DNA of 64,000 nucleotides, taken from assembly GCA_045110515.1 (NCBI GenBank), contig JBGCGD010000006.1:9750-73749 (forward strand). The letters are read 5' to 3'. Below are positions 1 to 9,425 of this stretch, piece after piece (within the stretch, counting starts at the first letter, position 1; every line of letters begins with the position of its first letter). The notes beneath the pieces are model-generated. The model had not been told where the DNA came from and did no database searches. It saw nothing but the letters and a program-made list of their open reading frames with translations. Made by a program: the position numbers and the translations under genes. The stretch is from Granulosicoccus sp045110515. Its GTDB lineage: Bacteria > Pseudomonadota > Gammaproteobacteria > Granulosicoccales > Granulosicoccaceae.

Positions 1-1
1 G

Positions 2-2449
2 AAAGATATCGCCCTAAACGGACATGCCATGCAGTGCAGGATCACAACCGAAGATCCTGAACAAAACTTCGTACCCGACTACGGACGAATTACGGCCTAT
101 CGGGGTGCCTCAGGCTTTGGCATCCGACTCGATGGCGGAACCGCCTACTCCGGTGCTGTCATCAATCGTTTTTACGACCCGCTACTTGAAAAGGTCACGG
201 CTTGGGCGCCAACCTCCGATGAAGTTATTAAGCGGATGGATCGAGCACTACGTGAATTTCGAATACGTGGTGTTGCCACTAATTTAACTTTCCTTGAGAA
301 CGTCATTGGTCACCCTGAGTTTCTAGATAACTCATACACCACGCGTTTCATCGACACCACCCCAGAACTATTCGAGCAAGTTAAGCGTAAAGACCGGGCA
401 ACAAAATTATTGCATTACATCGCAGATGTTTCCGTCAACGGACACCCTGATGCTCGCGACAGAGCAAAACCCCGTGAAGATGCGCTGTCGCCTCATTCAC
501 CATGGATTGGCAAAACGATACAACCGGGAACCAAAGATCGTCTTGACAGAGACGGCCCCGAGAAATTTTCACAATGGTTACGGGAATCACCTCAGGTGAT
601 GTTCACCGATACCACCATGCGTGATTCGCATCAGTCTCTATTGGCAACACGCATGCGAACATACGATATTGTAGGCGTTGCTGATGCCTACGCTCGCGGA
701 CTTCCGGAATTACTCTCTTTGGAGTGCTGGGGTGGAGCAACCTTTGACGTCAGCATGCGTTTTTTAACCGAAGATCCTTGGGAACGCTTAGAGCAGATAC
801 GCGAACGCGCGCCGAATATTCTGCTGCAAATGCTCATTAGAGGGGCCAACGGAGTCGGATATACAAACTATCCTGACAACGTTGTACAACACTTCGTCAA
901 ACGAGCAGCAGAGACCGGTATCGATCTTTTCCGAGTATTCGATTGTTTCAACTGGATCGACAATATGCGCGTCTGTATGGACGCCGTACTTGAAGAAAAC
1001 AAGCTGTGTGAAGCAACCATTTGCTACACCGGCGATATGTTGGACGCAGCTCGCCCTAAATACCAGCTTAAGTACTATCTCGATTTAGCCAAACAGTTGG
1101 AAAAAGCTGGCGCACATATTCTTTGTATCAAGGATATGGGGGGCTTGATGAAGCCAGCAGCAGCTACGCAGTTGTTTAAAGCAATGCGCGAAGAAGTGTC
1201 ACTGCCACTGCATTTCCATACACACGATACGTCAGGCATTTCGGCAGCAACGGTGCTCGCCGCCGTTGAAGCCGGTGCAGATGCCGTCGACGCCGCTATG
1301 GACGCATTATCAGGCAACACCTCTCAACCCTGCTTGGGCTCCATCGTAGCGGCTCTAAAGGGAAGCGACCGAGACCCAAATCTAGACAGAGAAGCTATTG
1401 AAAAAATCTCCTTCTACTGGGAAAGTGTTAGGCATCAATACGCTGCATTTGAAAGCGACCTCAAAGGCCCGGCATCTGAAGTCTATATGCACGAAATGCC
1501 AGGTGGACAATTTACCAACCTAAAAGAACAAGCACGATCTATGGGTTTGGATTCCCGCTGGCACGAAGTAGCTCGCGCCTATAGTGACGTGAATGATTTA
1601 TTCGGCGACATCGTGAAAGTGACGCCGTCATCTAAAGTGGTTGGTGATCTTGCTCTTATGATGATAAGCCAGGATCTCACTATCGAGGATGTTGAAAACC
1701 CCGACAAAGATATTGCGTTCCCTGATTCAGTTGTTTCTATGATGAGAGGCGAACTCAGCCAGGTTCCGGGTGGTTTTCCAAGTACGATTCAAAATAAGGT
1801 ACTTAAGGGTGAATCGCCACTGGCAGAACGTGCCGGAGCCACACTGGCCCCCACGAACCTAGAGGCACTACGCTCATCACTCAGTGAAGATCTAGATCGC
1901 GAAATCAGTGAGAATCAGTTAGCGTCTTACAACATGTATCCAAAAGTCTTTACAGACTTTATTGCGGCGCAAGACACCTACGGTCCCACCAGCACTCTAC
2001 CAACACCAGTCTATTTCTATGGTCTGAAAGTCGGCGATGAAATTTTTATCGAAATCGAAAAAGGCAAAACACTAGTAGTCAGATGCTTAGCGTTTGGCGA
2101 TGTAAACGACCAAGGTATGGTGCGGGTATTCTTTGAACTCAACGGCCAACCTCGTTCCATTGCCGTTCCCGATCGTCTCCATGGAGCCACGGGTGCGGCA
2201 ACACGGGCCAAAGCTGATCCAGACCTACCGGGACATGTTGGTGCACCAATGCCAGGTGTTGTATCTACCGTTAATGTCAGTCTTGGCCAAAGCGTCCAAA
2301 CAGGTGACGTGCTGCTTTCCATTGAAGCAATGAAAATGGAAACGGCTATTTACGCTGAAGTTGATGGAGTCATCGAAGAGATGCTCGTAAAAGCAGGTGA
2401 TCAAATAGATGCCAAAGACTTGATGGTGCGTATTGAGGGTACTTCCTAG
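2..2449 (+). CDS. pyc: Pyruvate carboxylase, C-terminal part (5' end outside window)
   Basis: This is the last 815 residues of pyruvate carboxylase, which makes oxaloacetate from pyruvate, bicarbonate and ATP using a swinging biotin arm. The frame is open from base 2, so the gene starts upstream of the window. The fragment begins in the end of the biotin carboxylase domain (GHAMQCRITTEDP). The carboxyltransferase domain runs from about residue 200 (FTDTTMRDSHQS, HFHTHDTSG). The chain ends with a biotinyl domain whose EAMKME motif puts the biotinylated lysine near fragment residue 778. All three activities on one chain argue for the about 1,150-residue single-subunit enzyme, not the split form. 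It should feed oxaloacetate to the TCA cycle and gluconeogenesis, in line with ppsA further right. Confidence 0.95.
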   Translation, partial: KDIALNGHAMQCRITTEDPEQNFVPDYGRITAYRGASGFGIRLDGGTAYSGAVINRFYDPLLEKVTAWAPTSDEVIKRMDRALREFRIRGVATNLTFLENVIGHPEFLDNSYTTRFIDTTPELFEQVKRKDRATKLLHYIADVSVNGHPDARDRAKPREDALSPHSPWIGKTIQPGTKDRLDRDGPEKFSQWLRESPQVMFTDTTMRDSHQSLLATRMRTYDIVGVADAYARGLPELLSLECWGGATFDVSMRFLTEDPWERLEQIRERAPNILLQMLIRGANGVGYTNYPDNVVQHFVKRAAETGIDLFRVFDCFNWIDNMRVCMDAVLEENKLCEATICYTGDMLDAARPKYQLKYYLDLAKQLEKAGAHILCIKDMGGLMKPAAATQLFKAMREEVSLPLHFHTHDTSGISAATVLAAVEAGADAVDAAMDALSGNTSQPCLGSIVAALKGSDRDPNLDREAIEKISFYWESVRHQYAAFESDLKGPASEVYMHEMPGGQFTNLKEQARSMGLDSRWHEVARAYSDVNDLFGDIVKVTPSSKVVGDLALMMISQDLTIEDVENPDKDIAFPDSVVSMMRGELSQVPGGFPSTIQNKVLKGESPLAERAGATLAPTNLEALRSSLSEDLDREISENQLASYNMYPKVFTDFIAAQDTYGPTSTLPTPVYFYGLKVGDEIFIEIEKGKTLVVRCLAFGDVNDQGMVRVFFELNGQPRSIAVPDRLHGATGAATRAKADPDLPGHVGAPMPGVVSTVNVSLGQSVQTGDVLLSIEAMKMETAIYAEVDGVIEEMLVKAGDQIDAKDLMVRIEGTS

Positions 2450-2492
2450 GTTTCACCCTATTAACATGTTACTCCAAAGCCTCGATTTCTAA

Positions 2493-2527
2493 GCTCTTGC
2501 ATATGGTACGCCCCCGTATGCAAGAGC
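2493..2527. terminator. Hairpin after pyc
   Basis: A perfect 11-bp inverted repeat (GCTCTTGCATA at 2493-2503, its complement at 2517-2527) with a 13-base loop lies 44 bases past the pyc stop. No U-tract follows, so it may act as a 3' stabiliser or a weak terminator. The rest of the pyc-GGDEF gap (2450-2685) holds nothing else I recognise. Confidence 0.5.
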
Positions 2528-2685
2528 CAAATTCAGTATGCTGTAAACCTATTTTCTTCTCGTTGTATAACGCTGCTGTCTTTTAAGAGGGTAAATTAAA
2601 AGCCCGATCTGCCGATTGCAGTATATAGCACGATTCGGCTATCTATCCCTCCGATGTAGCGATTGTTGAAATAGGGTTATTCTAC

Positions 2686-5088
2686 TTGGGCTTTCTTACT
2701 TCTATTCGCAGGAGTCTTCTGTTCACTAGCTTCACGGCTATTGCGCTTATACTGTGGCTGAGCGGTAGCTTTTGGTATACGGCCTACGTCGAAAGACTAG
2801 ATGCTTCGCAGCTGTTGGAAAGTATCGAAAACGAAGATTTACTGTTTGAAACTGCGAGAATCCTGTCCAGCCAACGATCGTTCGTTCATGTGTTACTTAG
2901 CGGCAGGTATGCTGCTCAAGATGACGATCTAGACAAGTTAAAAGAAGACCTTGTTACCACACAAATTCATTTTGAAAAAATTCGAAGAAATACGAGCCAG
3001 TCACTGACCAATGATTCGCTGAAAGATCGTTTTACGTTCATCGACTCAGAGATCAGAGAAGTTTTTAGAGACGTTGTAGCTAACTACTTAGACATTGTTA
3101 GTAAGAACGAAATAATTCTCGCGCAGTCGTCCCTGAAACTTGCAGATCGAGATGCTTCGTTTCGGGATGAGATCTTTTTACAATACTCAGCGCTTATCAC
3201 GTCAACGCAGCTCTTGCGATGGGGCACGCATTTTGTGCCACGACACAATGCTCTGGACATTGATCATCTTCAAGAACTAAGAATAGCAAACTGGCAATTT
3301 GAAGAGGCTATTGCTCGAGAAGCATCGCTTATCAGCGGTGTGCTCGCGTCTGGATTGCGCTTAAGCCAAGCTCAAAAAAAGAAAATCGAATCGTTACACA
3401 TTGAGACTCTCGCGACCTGGAGAACACTCCAGCAATACCGATCTAAACGTGGCTCTATATCCGAGCTTTCAAATACAATCACTAAAATAGAGGAAACCTA
3501 CTTTGGTGATTTTGTAAATCTGCTAAACATCATTCTTTCTGAAGAGGATTCCCGACAAACAAGCCCTATGACTCTGGACCATTGGCTGTCTGTGGAAATG
3601 CAGGCTACCCAACTACTCGATCAACTGGATTCCCTGAATAGCGATGAAATCCGGAGTGTCGCTATCAAAGTCGAGGAGCGCGCAACACGAAACTTGCTCA
3701 TCGATAGCGCAATCGTGCTGATTTGTTTACTGATCGGTGCAGCGGTTATCGGTATCCTGCGAAAAGTACGTCATCTGGCTACCCATGATGACCTGACAGG
3801 CTTACCTAATCGGATCTACTTTGATAGCTTACTGGATAAACAAATAGAATCATCACAATCACAGCCTGTCGCTGTTCTTTTCGTTGATCTGGACGGTTTC
3901 AAAGAAATCAACGATAAGCTTGGGCACGAAATAGGCGATAAACTGCTTAAGCGTGTTGCTAAGCGTATGACGAAAAGCATTGCTAAACGAGGTATCGTAT
4001 CGCGACATGGCGGTGATGAATTCTCAGTGCTCGTACACGAGTACGCTGAAAGAGATACGGTATTTTATATCGCTAAAATGCTGATCGAAGCCTTTGATGA
4101 TGAATTCAATGTGGCAGGGTTTAATATCCGCATTGGCGCCAGTATCGGTATTAGCTTTTACCCAGAGGATGCACAGTCTGCTCTTGAGTTAAAAAGAAAT
4201 GCTGACTTTGCCATGTACTTTGCCAAGTCTCAGGGGCGCGGTTGCATCTATGAATACGATGACGAAATCGCCTCTGAGTACAAACACAGGCTTCAAATAA
4301 AAGACGACTTAAAGCGCGCCATAGAAGAAAAACAGTTTGAATTGGTTTATCAACCGCAGGTGGGTATCAATGCACAAGCAGTCGAAGGATTAGAAGCGTT
4401 AATTCGCTGGCAACACCCGGAAAAAGGCTTTATCCCACCAGATATGTTTATACCAATCGCTGAAGAATCAGGCCAGATTCAGGAAATCGGTGATTGGGTA
4501 CTCGATGAGGCCTGTCGACAAATGGCCAACTGGCACAAATCAGGGCTGGATAGCATGCAGATCGCCGTTAACGTCAGCGCTATGCAATTTATGCGGCCAA
4601 ATTTTATAGAATACGTAGAAGAAACGTGCAAAAAGCATGAACTTAATCCGGCCTTTCTTGAATTGGAAATTACCGAAAGTGTATTGGTATCCGATGTACA
4701 ACTGGTCATCGAAACCTGCCAACGATTGCAGAAAATGCAGATCAAAGTAGCCATCGATGACTTTGGAACGGGTTATTCCTCGCTAAGCTACTTGCAAGAA
4801 TTACCGGTTGATACGCTGAAAATCGATCGGGCTTTTGTATCTGGCTTGGACGACATCACCAGTAAATCCGTTGCGCGCACCATCGTTACATTGGCACAAT
4901 CGTGCGGCCTTGAAACAGTCGCGGAAGGTGTGGAAACCAACGGACAAGCCGACATGATTGCCGAACTCGGATGTGACTATATCCAAGGCTACTATTACTC
5001 CAAGCCGGTCTCGTCTGGACAATTACTCGAGCAAGTGGCCTCTATAAACGAGTACTGCCAAAAGCACTCTAGCCGTCACGCAGCATAA
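2686..5088 (+). CDS. Membrane GGDEF-EAL cyclic-di-GMP protein
   Basis: An 800-residue inner-membrane protein combining a diguanylate cyclase and a c-di-GMP phosphodiesterase domain. A first transmembrane helix (about residues 9-30) and a second (about 336-357) flank a periplasmic sensor region of about 300 residues with no domain I can name. The GGDEF domain starts at DDLTGLPNR (about 365) and has an intact GGDEF at 442-446. The five residues before it are not preceded by the RxxD inhibitory-site motif. The EAL domain has an intact EAL at about 570 and DDFGTGYSS near 691. The start is a TTG at 2686. No ATG occurs in frame before about residue 295, so a non-ATG start is required to keep the first helix. 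Whether it makes or breaks c-di-GMP cannot be told from sequence. Confidence 0.9.
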   Translation: MGFLTSIRRSLLFTSFTAIALILWLSGSFWYTAYVERLDASQLLESIENEDLLFETARILSSQRSFVHVLLSGRYAAQDDDLDKLKEDLVTTQIHFEKIRRNTSQSLTNDSLKDRFTFIDSEIREVFRDVVANYLDIVSKNEIILAQSSLKLADRDASFRDEIFLQYSALITSTQLLRWGTHFVPRHNALDIDHLQELRIANWQFEEAIAREASLISGVLASGLRLSQAQKKKIESLHIETLATWRTLQQYRSKRGSISELSNTITKIEETYFGDFVNLLNIILSEEDSRQTSPMTLDHWLSVEMQATQLLDQLDSLNSDEIRSVAIKVEERATRNLLIDSAIVLICLLIGAAVIGILRKVRHLATHDDLTGLPNRIYFDSLLDKQIESSQSQPVAVLFVDLDGFKEINDKLGHEIGDKLLKRVAKRMTKSIAKRGIVSRHGGDEFSVLVHEYAERDTVFYIAKMLIEAFDDEFNVAGFNIRIGASIGISFYPEDAQSALELKRNADFAMYFAKSQGRGCIYEYDDEIASEYKHRLQIKDDLKRAIEEKQFELVYQPQVGINAQAVEGLEALIRWQHPEKGFIPPDMFIPIAEESGQIQEIGDWVLDEACRQMANWHKSGLDSMQIAVNVSAMQFMRPNFIEYVEETCKKHELNPAFLELEITESVLVSDVQLVIETCQRLQKMQIKVAIDDFGTGYSSLSYLQELPVDTLKIDRAFVSGLDDITSKSVARTIVTLAQSCGLETVAEGVETNGQADMIAELGCDYIQGYYYSKPVSSGQLLEQVASINEYCQKHSSRHAA

Positions 5089-5303
5089 GCATCGACCGAG
5101 TAGATTGCCCACGCGCATTTATAACCTGTACACGGCATCTCGATTCTCTAAGTTTTTAACATGTGTGTGTTTCACAGAATGAGCTAGCGTACTCGCTTCA
5201 CACCCCATTGAATTGCAATCAGTATGTTGGGTACGGGGCCAGTTGAGCGCAACCGCTTACTCGATGCTAACTAAAATAAGTCGCTAATGCCGTGTTGTCA
5301 TCG

Positions 5304-5969
5304 CTAGCTATCTAACAGAGACAACTGGATGTCGTATTCTTTTCCTGCGCGTTGTAACCACAACCACACATAGTCAGCAAAGCTGCGACGTACGACAATC
5401 TCAAAGGCATCATCCGCTAGTGCCCTTAGCGTTACCTGAGATTTTGCTAACAACGTATTCACCACTTTTCCTTCCGGAAAATTCTCTGGATTAACATCAT
5501 AAGCACTACTTTTCCTGAGTACGTTGCGCGCATTCACACCCGACAGCACAAAGACACTAAAACCACCAGAGACATTGACCACGGCTATGTGTCCGTCCAC
5601 CTCTGAGCGAAGCGAGGTTTCCAGCTCAAATGCCTGAGCAATGGGACACGATAAAAGCCATTCATCCGGAGTCATCCAGCGTGCACAATAATCGCCATTT
5701 TCTACACTTTGCAATCTATCGGGCAATGGTATGTTTGTAGTTTTGCTTAACGCCTCCGATAAGGCATCTTTAGCCTCATTAGCTCTTAAGACAACCAACC
5801 CGCATAAAGCCTGCTCCGTTAAGGCTACGCTGGAACCAGCACCCTTTTTCGCTTGAGCATTAACAGCGTCACGCATGTGCTCCATCGGTGTTTGTACTGC
5901 GTTACCAGCATTGGTTGCAGTGGCATTGGCCACTAGATTCATGATCACGGTGTTGTTTGAATTGCTCAT
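5304..5969 (-). CDS. soxG: Sarcosine oxidase gamma subunit
   Basis: A 221-residue protein, last gene of the sox operon. The gamma subunit belongs to the heterotetrameric enzyme that oxidatively demethylates sarcosine to glycine. It resembles the folate-binding GcvT fold and packs against the alpha subunit. The family-typical segment ARWMTPDEWLL (about residues 95-105) and the conserved FSVFVLSG region support the call. The gene overlaps the end of soxA by 4 bases (ATGA type), so translation is probably coupled. The first 45 residues are rich in Asn, Ala and Thr and look poorly conserved. A later start is possible but would break the overlap. Confidence 0.9.
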   Translation of the reverse strand: MSNSNNTVIMNLVANATATNAGNAVQTPMEHMRDAVNAQAKKGAGSSVALTEQALCGLVVLRANEAKDALSEALSKTTNIPLPDRLQSVENGDYCARWMTPDEWLLSCPIAQAFELETSLRSEVDGHIAVVNVSGGFSVFVLSGVNARNVLRKSSAYDVNPENFPEGKVVNTLLAKSQVTLRALADDAFEIVVRRSFADYVWLWLQRAGKEYDIQLSLLDS

Positions 5970-8900
5970 GATTTCTGCCTCGTGGAATCAGCATCCAGAA
6001 AAACCGTGGAACAAATTTTAGCCTCAACGGTTGTTCCGTCTACCAATGGGAAATAGACTTTCTCCCCCATACGTTGCAAGCCGTCTTTGATAACGCCCAT
6101 AGCGATTCTTCGCCCTAAAAACGCACTGTGATAACTGGACGTCACGTGCCCCACCATTGTCATGGGTATTCCCTGTTCGGGGTTGCGTACGGCTTGGGCG
6201 CCCTCGGGTAAATTAACTGACGGATCAGTTGTTAAAAGACCAACCAGCTGTTTGCGATCGGAGCGCAAGCAATCTGCTCTATTCATGCCGCGTTTACCGA
6301 TAAAACTAAACGGCTTGTTGTTGGCAACAGCCCAACCATGATTCAAATCTTCAGGCGTCACGGAACCGTCCGTGTCTTGCCCAACAATAATGAACCCTTT
6401 TTCAGCACGCAGCACGTGCATAGTCTCAGTGCCGTATGGAGTCAGCTTATACGCTGCACCGGCTTTGAACAGTGCTTTCCAAACATGCAAACCGTATTGC
6501 GCCGGAACGTTTATTTCATAAGAAAGATCACCGGTGAATGAGATTCTGAAAATTCTGGCTGGAACACCGGCAACATTTGCAGCTCGCCAGTCCATGAAAC
6601 CAAAGGCCTCAGCTGATAAATCAATCTCCGTTAAACTTGCCAACAACTTACGACTGTCAGGGCCTGCAATGGACATCGTTGCCCACTGATCAGTGACACT
6701 GTTGAAATACACTTCCATCTCAGGCCATTCAGTTTGATGGTAAATCTCTAACCAGGATAGAACCCGGGCAGCACCGCCTGAGGTCGTCGTCATCAGAAAG
6801 TGATTCTCGTCAAGGCATGAGGTGACACCATCATCCATGACCATGCCATCTTCGCCACACATTAATCCGTAGCGGCATCGACCGGGAGCTAACTTCGCCC
6901 AAGCATTGGTGTATACACGCCCTAAAAATTCCCGCGCGTCTTTACCTTGGATATCAATCTTGCCCAGCGTTGATGCATCTAAAATTCCAACGTTGTTTCT
7001 CGTCGCTAGCTGCTCTCGCGCTATCGCCTCTTCCATCGTCTCGCCGGTTGTCGTGTAGAAAAGCGGTCGTTTCCATTGTCCTACGTTTTCAAACTGAGCG
7101 CCGTTTTCCAAATGCCAAGTATGCATAGGTGTAAACCGCTGGGGATCAAACAAAGCATCAGTATGGGCACCGGCAACAACACCGAAACTCACGGGTGTGT
7201 AGTTGGGTCTGAAAACGGTAGTACCTGTTTCCTCGATAGTCTTATTCAAACTTTTAGCAACAATCGCCATCCCGTTGATATTGCCGGTCTTACCTTGATC
7301 GGTACCGAAACCTAAGGCGGTGTAGCGCTTTACATGCTCGATCGACTCAAACCCTTCGCGCGTCGTCATCTCAATGCCAGCTGCAGTGACGTCGTTTTGC
7401 ATATCAACAAATTGTTTGGGCGCCCGGCTCACAGGCTTAGTATGAGGTACCAAATAGATAGGCATTGTGTCGCCGACAATATCATTGCCTGAAGCTGCAA
7501 CCGGAAGGTTGATATCTTCATTGGACTGATGCCCTGCTGCAGTCGCTGCAACGCGTCCTTGATAAGCTCCATCAGCCAGACATTCGTTGACAGTCACCTT
7601 TCCCGTGATAGAACCTGCGGTGTAGCGCTGCTCTGTAGTGGGCCCAGGCACAAACCCTAAAACGTCTTCGGACCAGACGGGCCGGCTACCGGTGTGACAA
7701 GACAAATGCACAACAGGGCTCCAGCCTCCGCTAGTCGCAATGGTGTCACACGCAATCCATCGGGTATCTCCTGTAACGAAGGTACCGTGGGCATTGATAG
7801 GTGCAACGACAGCACCGAACACACGCTTACTTCCTTTGGCCTCAATAATGACGGATCCTGTCAACACACGTATTCCACGCTCCAGAGCCAAATCAACCAC
7901 CCGCCCTTCGGGTGATTTGCGCGTATCGACGATAGCAACAACCTTACGACCCGCATCCAACCAATCAATAGCACTTTGATAAGCGCTGTCATTGTTAGTC
8001 ATCAATACCAGCGAGTTTCCTGGAACAACGGCAAAGCGGTGAATATAGTGACTTAAGCTCGAAGCGATCATGCAACCCGGTAAATCGTTGTTAGCAAATA
8101 CCAGTGGTCTCTCATGGGCACCAGTGGCAAGCACAACACTACCGGCACGCACCTTATGATATCTGTGGCGTGCTGTTCCATCCGGTGACGTGTCACCAAG
8201 ATGATCAGTGCGACGCTCACTAATGGTTAAAAAGTTATGATCGTGATAACCGTTCACGGTAGCTCGCGACAGCATCGTTACCTTCGGGTTATCAGACAAC
8301 TCATTGACGACAGACTCCACCCAATCCATCGGCTCCATGCCATCAATACGCTCTAGGCTATACAGTAAGGATCCACCAAACTCCGAGCGCTCATCTGCTA
8401 GCAACACTCTCGCACCCTGACGAGAAGCTTGTAAAGCAGCCATTAAACCCGAAGGGCCTGCACCCACAACCATGACATCAGCGTGATGATGCATGTGATC
8501 ATAACGATCGACATCGGGTTTTGTAGGAGCCTTACCCAATCCAGCGGCACGACGAATAAATTTTTCGTAGTTCTCCCACTGCGACTTTGGCCACATGAAT
8601 GTTTTGTAGTAAAAACCCGGGCTCATTAGCGCACCGCCAAGCTTGCCAAACAATCCCATGACGTCGTTGTCTGCACTCGGCCAGCCATTGACAGGGCTAC
8701 TGACCAAGCCGTGATACAGCGATTGCTCGGTGGCTTTTACGTTGGGAATCTGCGTGCTTTGAGTGCTGCCGATTTGTAATACGGCGTTCGGCTCCTCAAC
8801 ACCTGCAGTCATGATGCCGCGAGGCCGACCGTACTTAAAACTTCGACCAACAACATCAATACCATTGGCCAACAGAGCAGAGGCTAAGGTATCGCCCTCG

Positions 8901-9016
8901 TACCCCATTAGCCTTCGGCCGTCGAAGTTAAATATTAACGGCTTGCGACGATTAATTCTTCCACCGGATGTCAAACGATTGCTTTGCTGAAGTTTCAGCT
9001 GATGGGTAGACATCAT
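5966..9016 (-). CDS. soxA: Sarcosine oxidase alpha subunit
   Basis: A 1,016-residue alpha subunit of heterotetrameric sarcosine oxidase, of the usual family length. The N-terminal 100 residues resemble the 2Fe-2S-type domain that begins this subunit. A Rossmann dinucleotide-binding motif VGAGPSG lies at about 184-190. The C-terminal 400 residues form a GcvT-like aminomethyltransferase domain that binds tetrahydrofolate (LGKIDIQGKDAREFL, YEINVPAQYG). The enzyme turns sarcosine, O2 and tetrahydrofolate into glycine, 5,10-methylene-tetrahydrofolate and H2O2. The start ATGATG overlaps the soxD stop (9013-9015), and an AAGGAG lies in the tail of soxD. The second ATG (9013) is also possible. Confidence 0.95.
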   Translation of the reverse strand: MMSTHQLKLQQSNRLTSGGRINRRKPLIFNFDGRRLMGYEGDTLASALLANGIDVVGRSFKYGRPRGIMTAGVEEPNAVLQIGSTQSTQIPNVKATEQSLYHGLVSSPVNGWPSADNDVMGLFGKLGGALMSPGFYYKTFMWPKSQWENYEKFIRRAAGLGKAPTKPDVDRYDHMHHHADVMVVGAGPSGLMAALQASRQGARVLLADERSEFGGSLLYSLERIDGMEPMDWVESVVNELSDNPKVTMLSRATVNGYHDHNFLTISERRTDHLGDTSPDGTARHRYHKVRAGSVVLATGAHERPLVFANNDLPGCMIASSLSHYIHRFAVVPGNSLVLMTNNDSAYQSAIDWLDAGRKVVAIVDTRKSPEGRVVDLALERGIRVLTGSVIIEAKGSKRVFGAVVAPINAHGTFVTGDTRWIACDTIATSGGWSPVVHLSCHTGSRPVWSEDVLGFVPGPTTEQRYTAGSITGKVTVNECLADGAYQGRVAATAAGHQSNEDINLPVAASGNDIVGDTMPIYLVPHTKPVSRAPKQFVDMQNDVTAAGIEMTTREGFESIEHVKRYTALGFGTDQGKTGNINGMAIVAKSLNKTIEETGTTVFRPNYTPVSFGVVAGAHTDALFDPQRFTPMHTWHLENGAQFENVGQWKRPLFYTTTGETMEEAIAREQLATRNNVGILDASTLGKIDIQGKDAREFLGRVYTNAWAKLAPGRCRYGLMCGEDGMVMDDGVTSCLDENHFLMTTTSGGAARVLSWLEIYHQTEWPEMEVYFNSVTDQWATMSIAGPDSRKLLASLTEIDLSAEAFGFMDWRAANVAGVPARIFRISFTGDLSYEINVPAQYGLHVWKALFKAGAAYKLTPYGTETMHVLRAEKGFIIVGQDTDGSVTPEDLNHGWAVANNKPFSFIGKRGMNRADCLRSDRKQLVGLLTTDPSVNLPEGAQAVRNPEQGIPMTMVGHVTSSYHSAFLGRRIAMGVIKDGLQRMGEKVYFPLVDGTTVEAKICSTVFLDADSTRQKS

Positions 9017-9372
9017 GAGCTTTGCTCCTTAGTGATGTCAGAGGCACCGTGCGCCAAATTCAAAATTGATCCAGTCTCAGTTACCGTTGGATTCTCAGGA
9101 AGGTCGAAGGTTTCACCACTTTTATACGTGGCGTAGATTTCGTACGTTTGCGTATTGCGCGCAACGTTAAAAAACTTACGACAACCCGCAGCGTGCACCC
9201 ACATCTCACGATGCACTCCTCGCGTATTTTTTCGGTAATACAACCAATGTCCCCATTCTTCGTCGCTCATAGAATCAGGATCGAGAGGTCTGGGCAAATG
9301 CGCCTGGCCGGTCGCATGAAACTCTTCTTCTTCGCGGTGCTCACCACAGTAAGGGCAATGTATTAGGAACAT
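9013..9372 (-). CDS. soxD: Sarcosine oxidase delta subunit
   Basis: A 119-residue delta subunit. It binds zinc and clamps the alpha and beta subunits of the heterotetrameric oxidase. The sequence has the expected N-terminal CPYC knuckle (residues 6-9) and the later GCRKFFNVARNT segment, which together carry the Cys/His ligands. The LYYRKNTRG stretch is also typical. It lies 53 bases after soxB and overlaps soxA by 4 bases. The C-terminal 25 residues are a short acidic extension of little conservation. Confidence 0.92.
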   Translation of the reverse strand: MFLIHCPYCGEHREEEEFHATGQAHLPRPLDPDSMSDEEWGHWLYYRKNTRGVHREMWVHAAGCRKFFNVARNTQTYEIYATYKSGETFDLPENPTVTETGSILNLAHGASDITKEQSS

Positions 9373-9425
9373 AGCAAAGTCTGTCTAGTTATCGTACAAA
9401 AATAGGTGTTGTGGAGATTAGCAAA

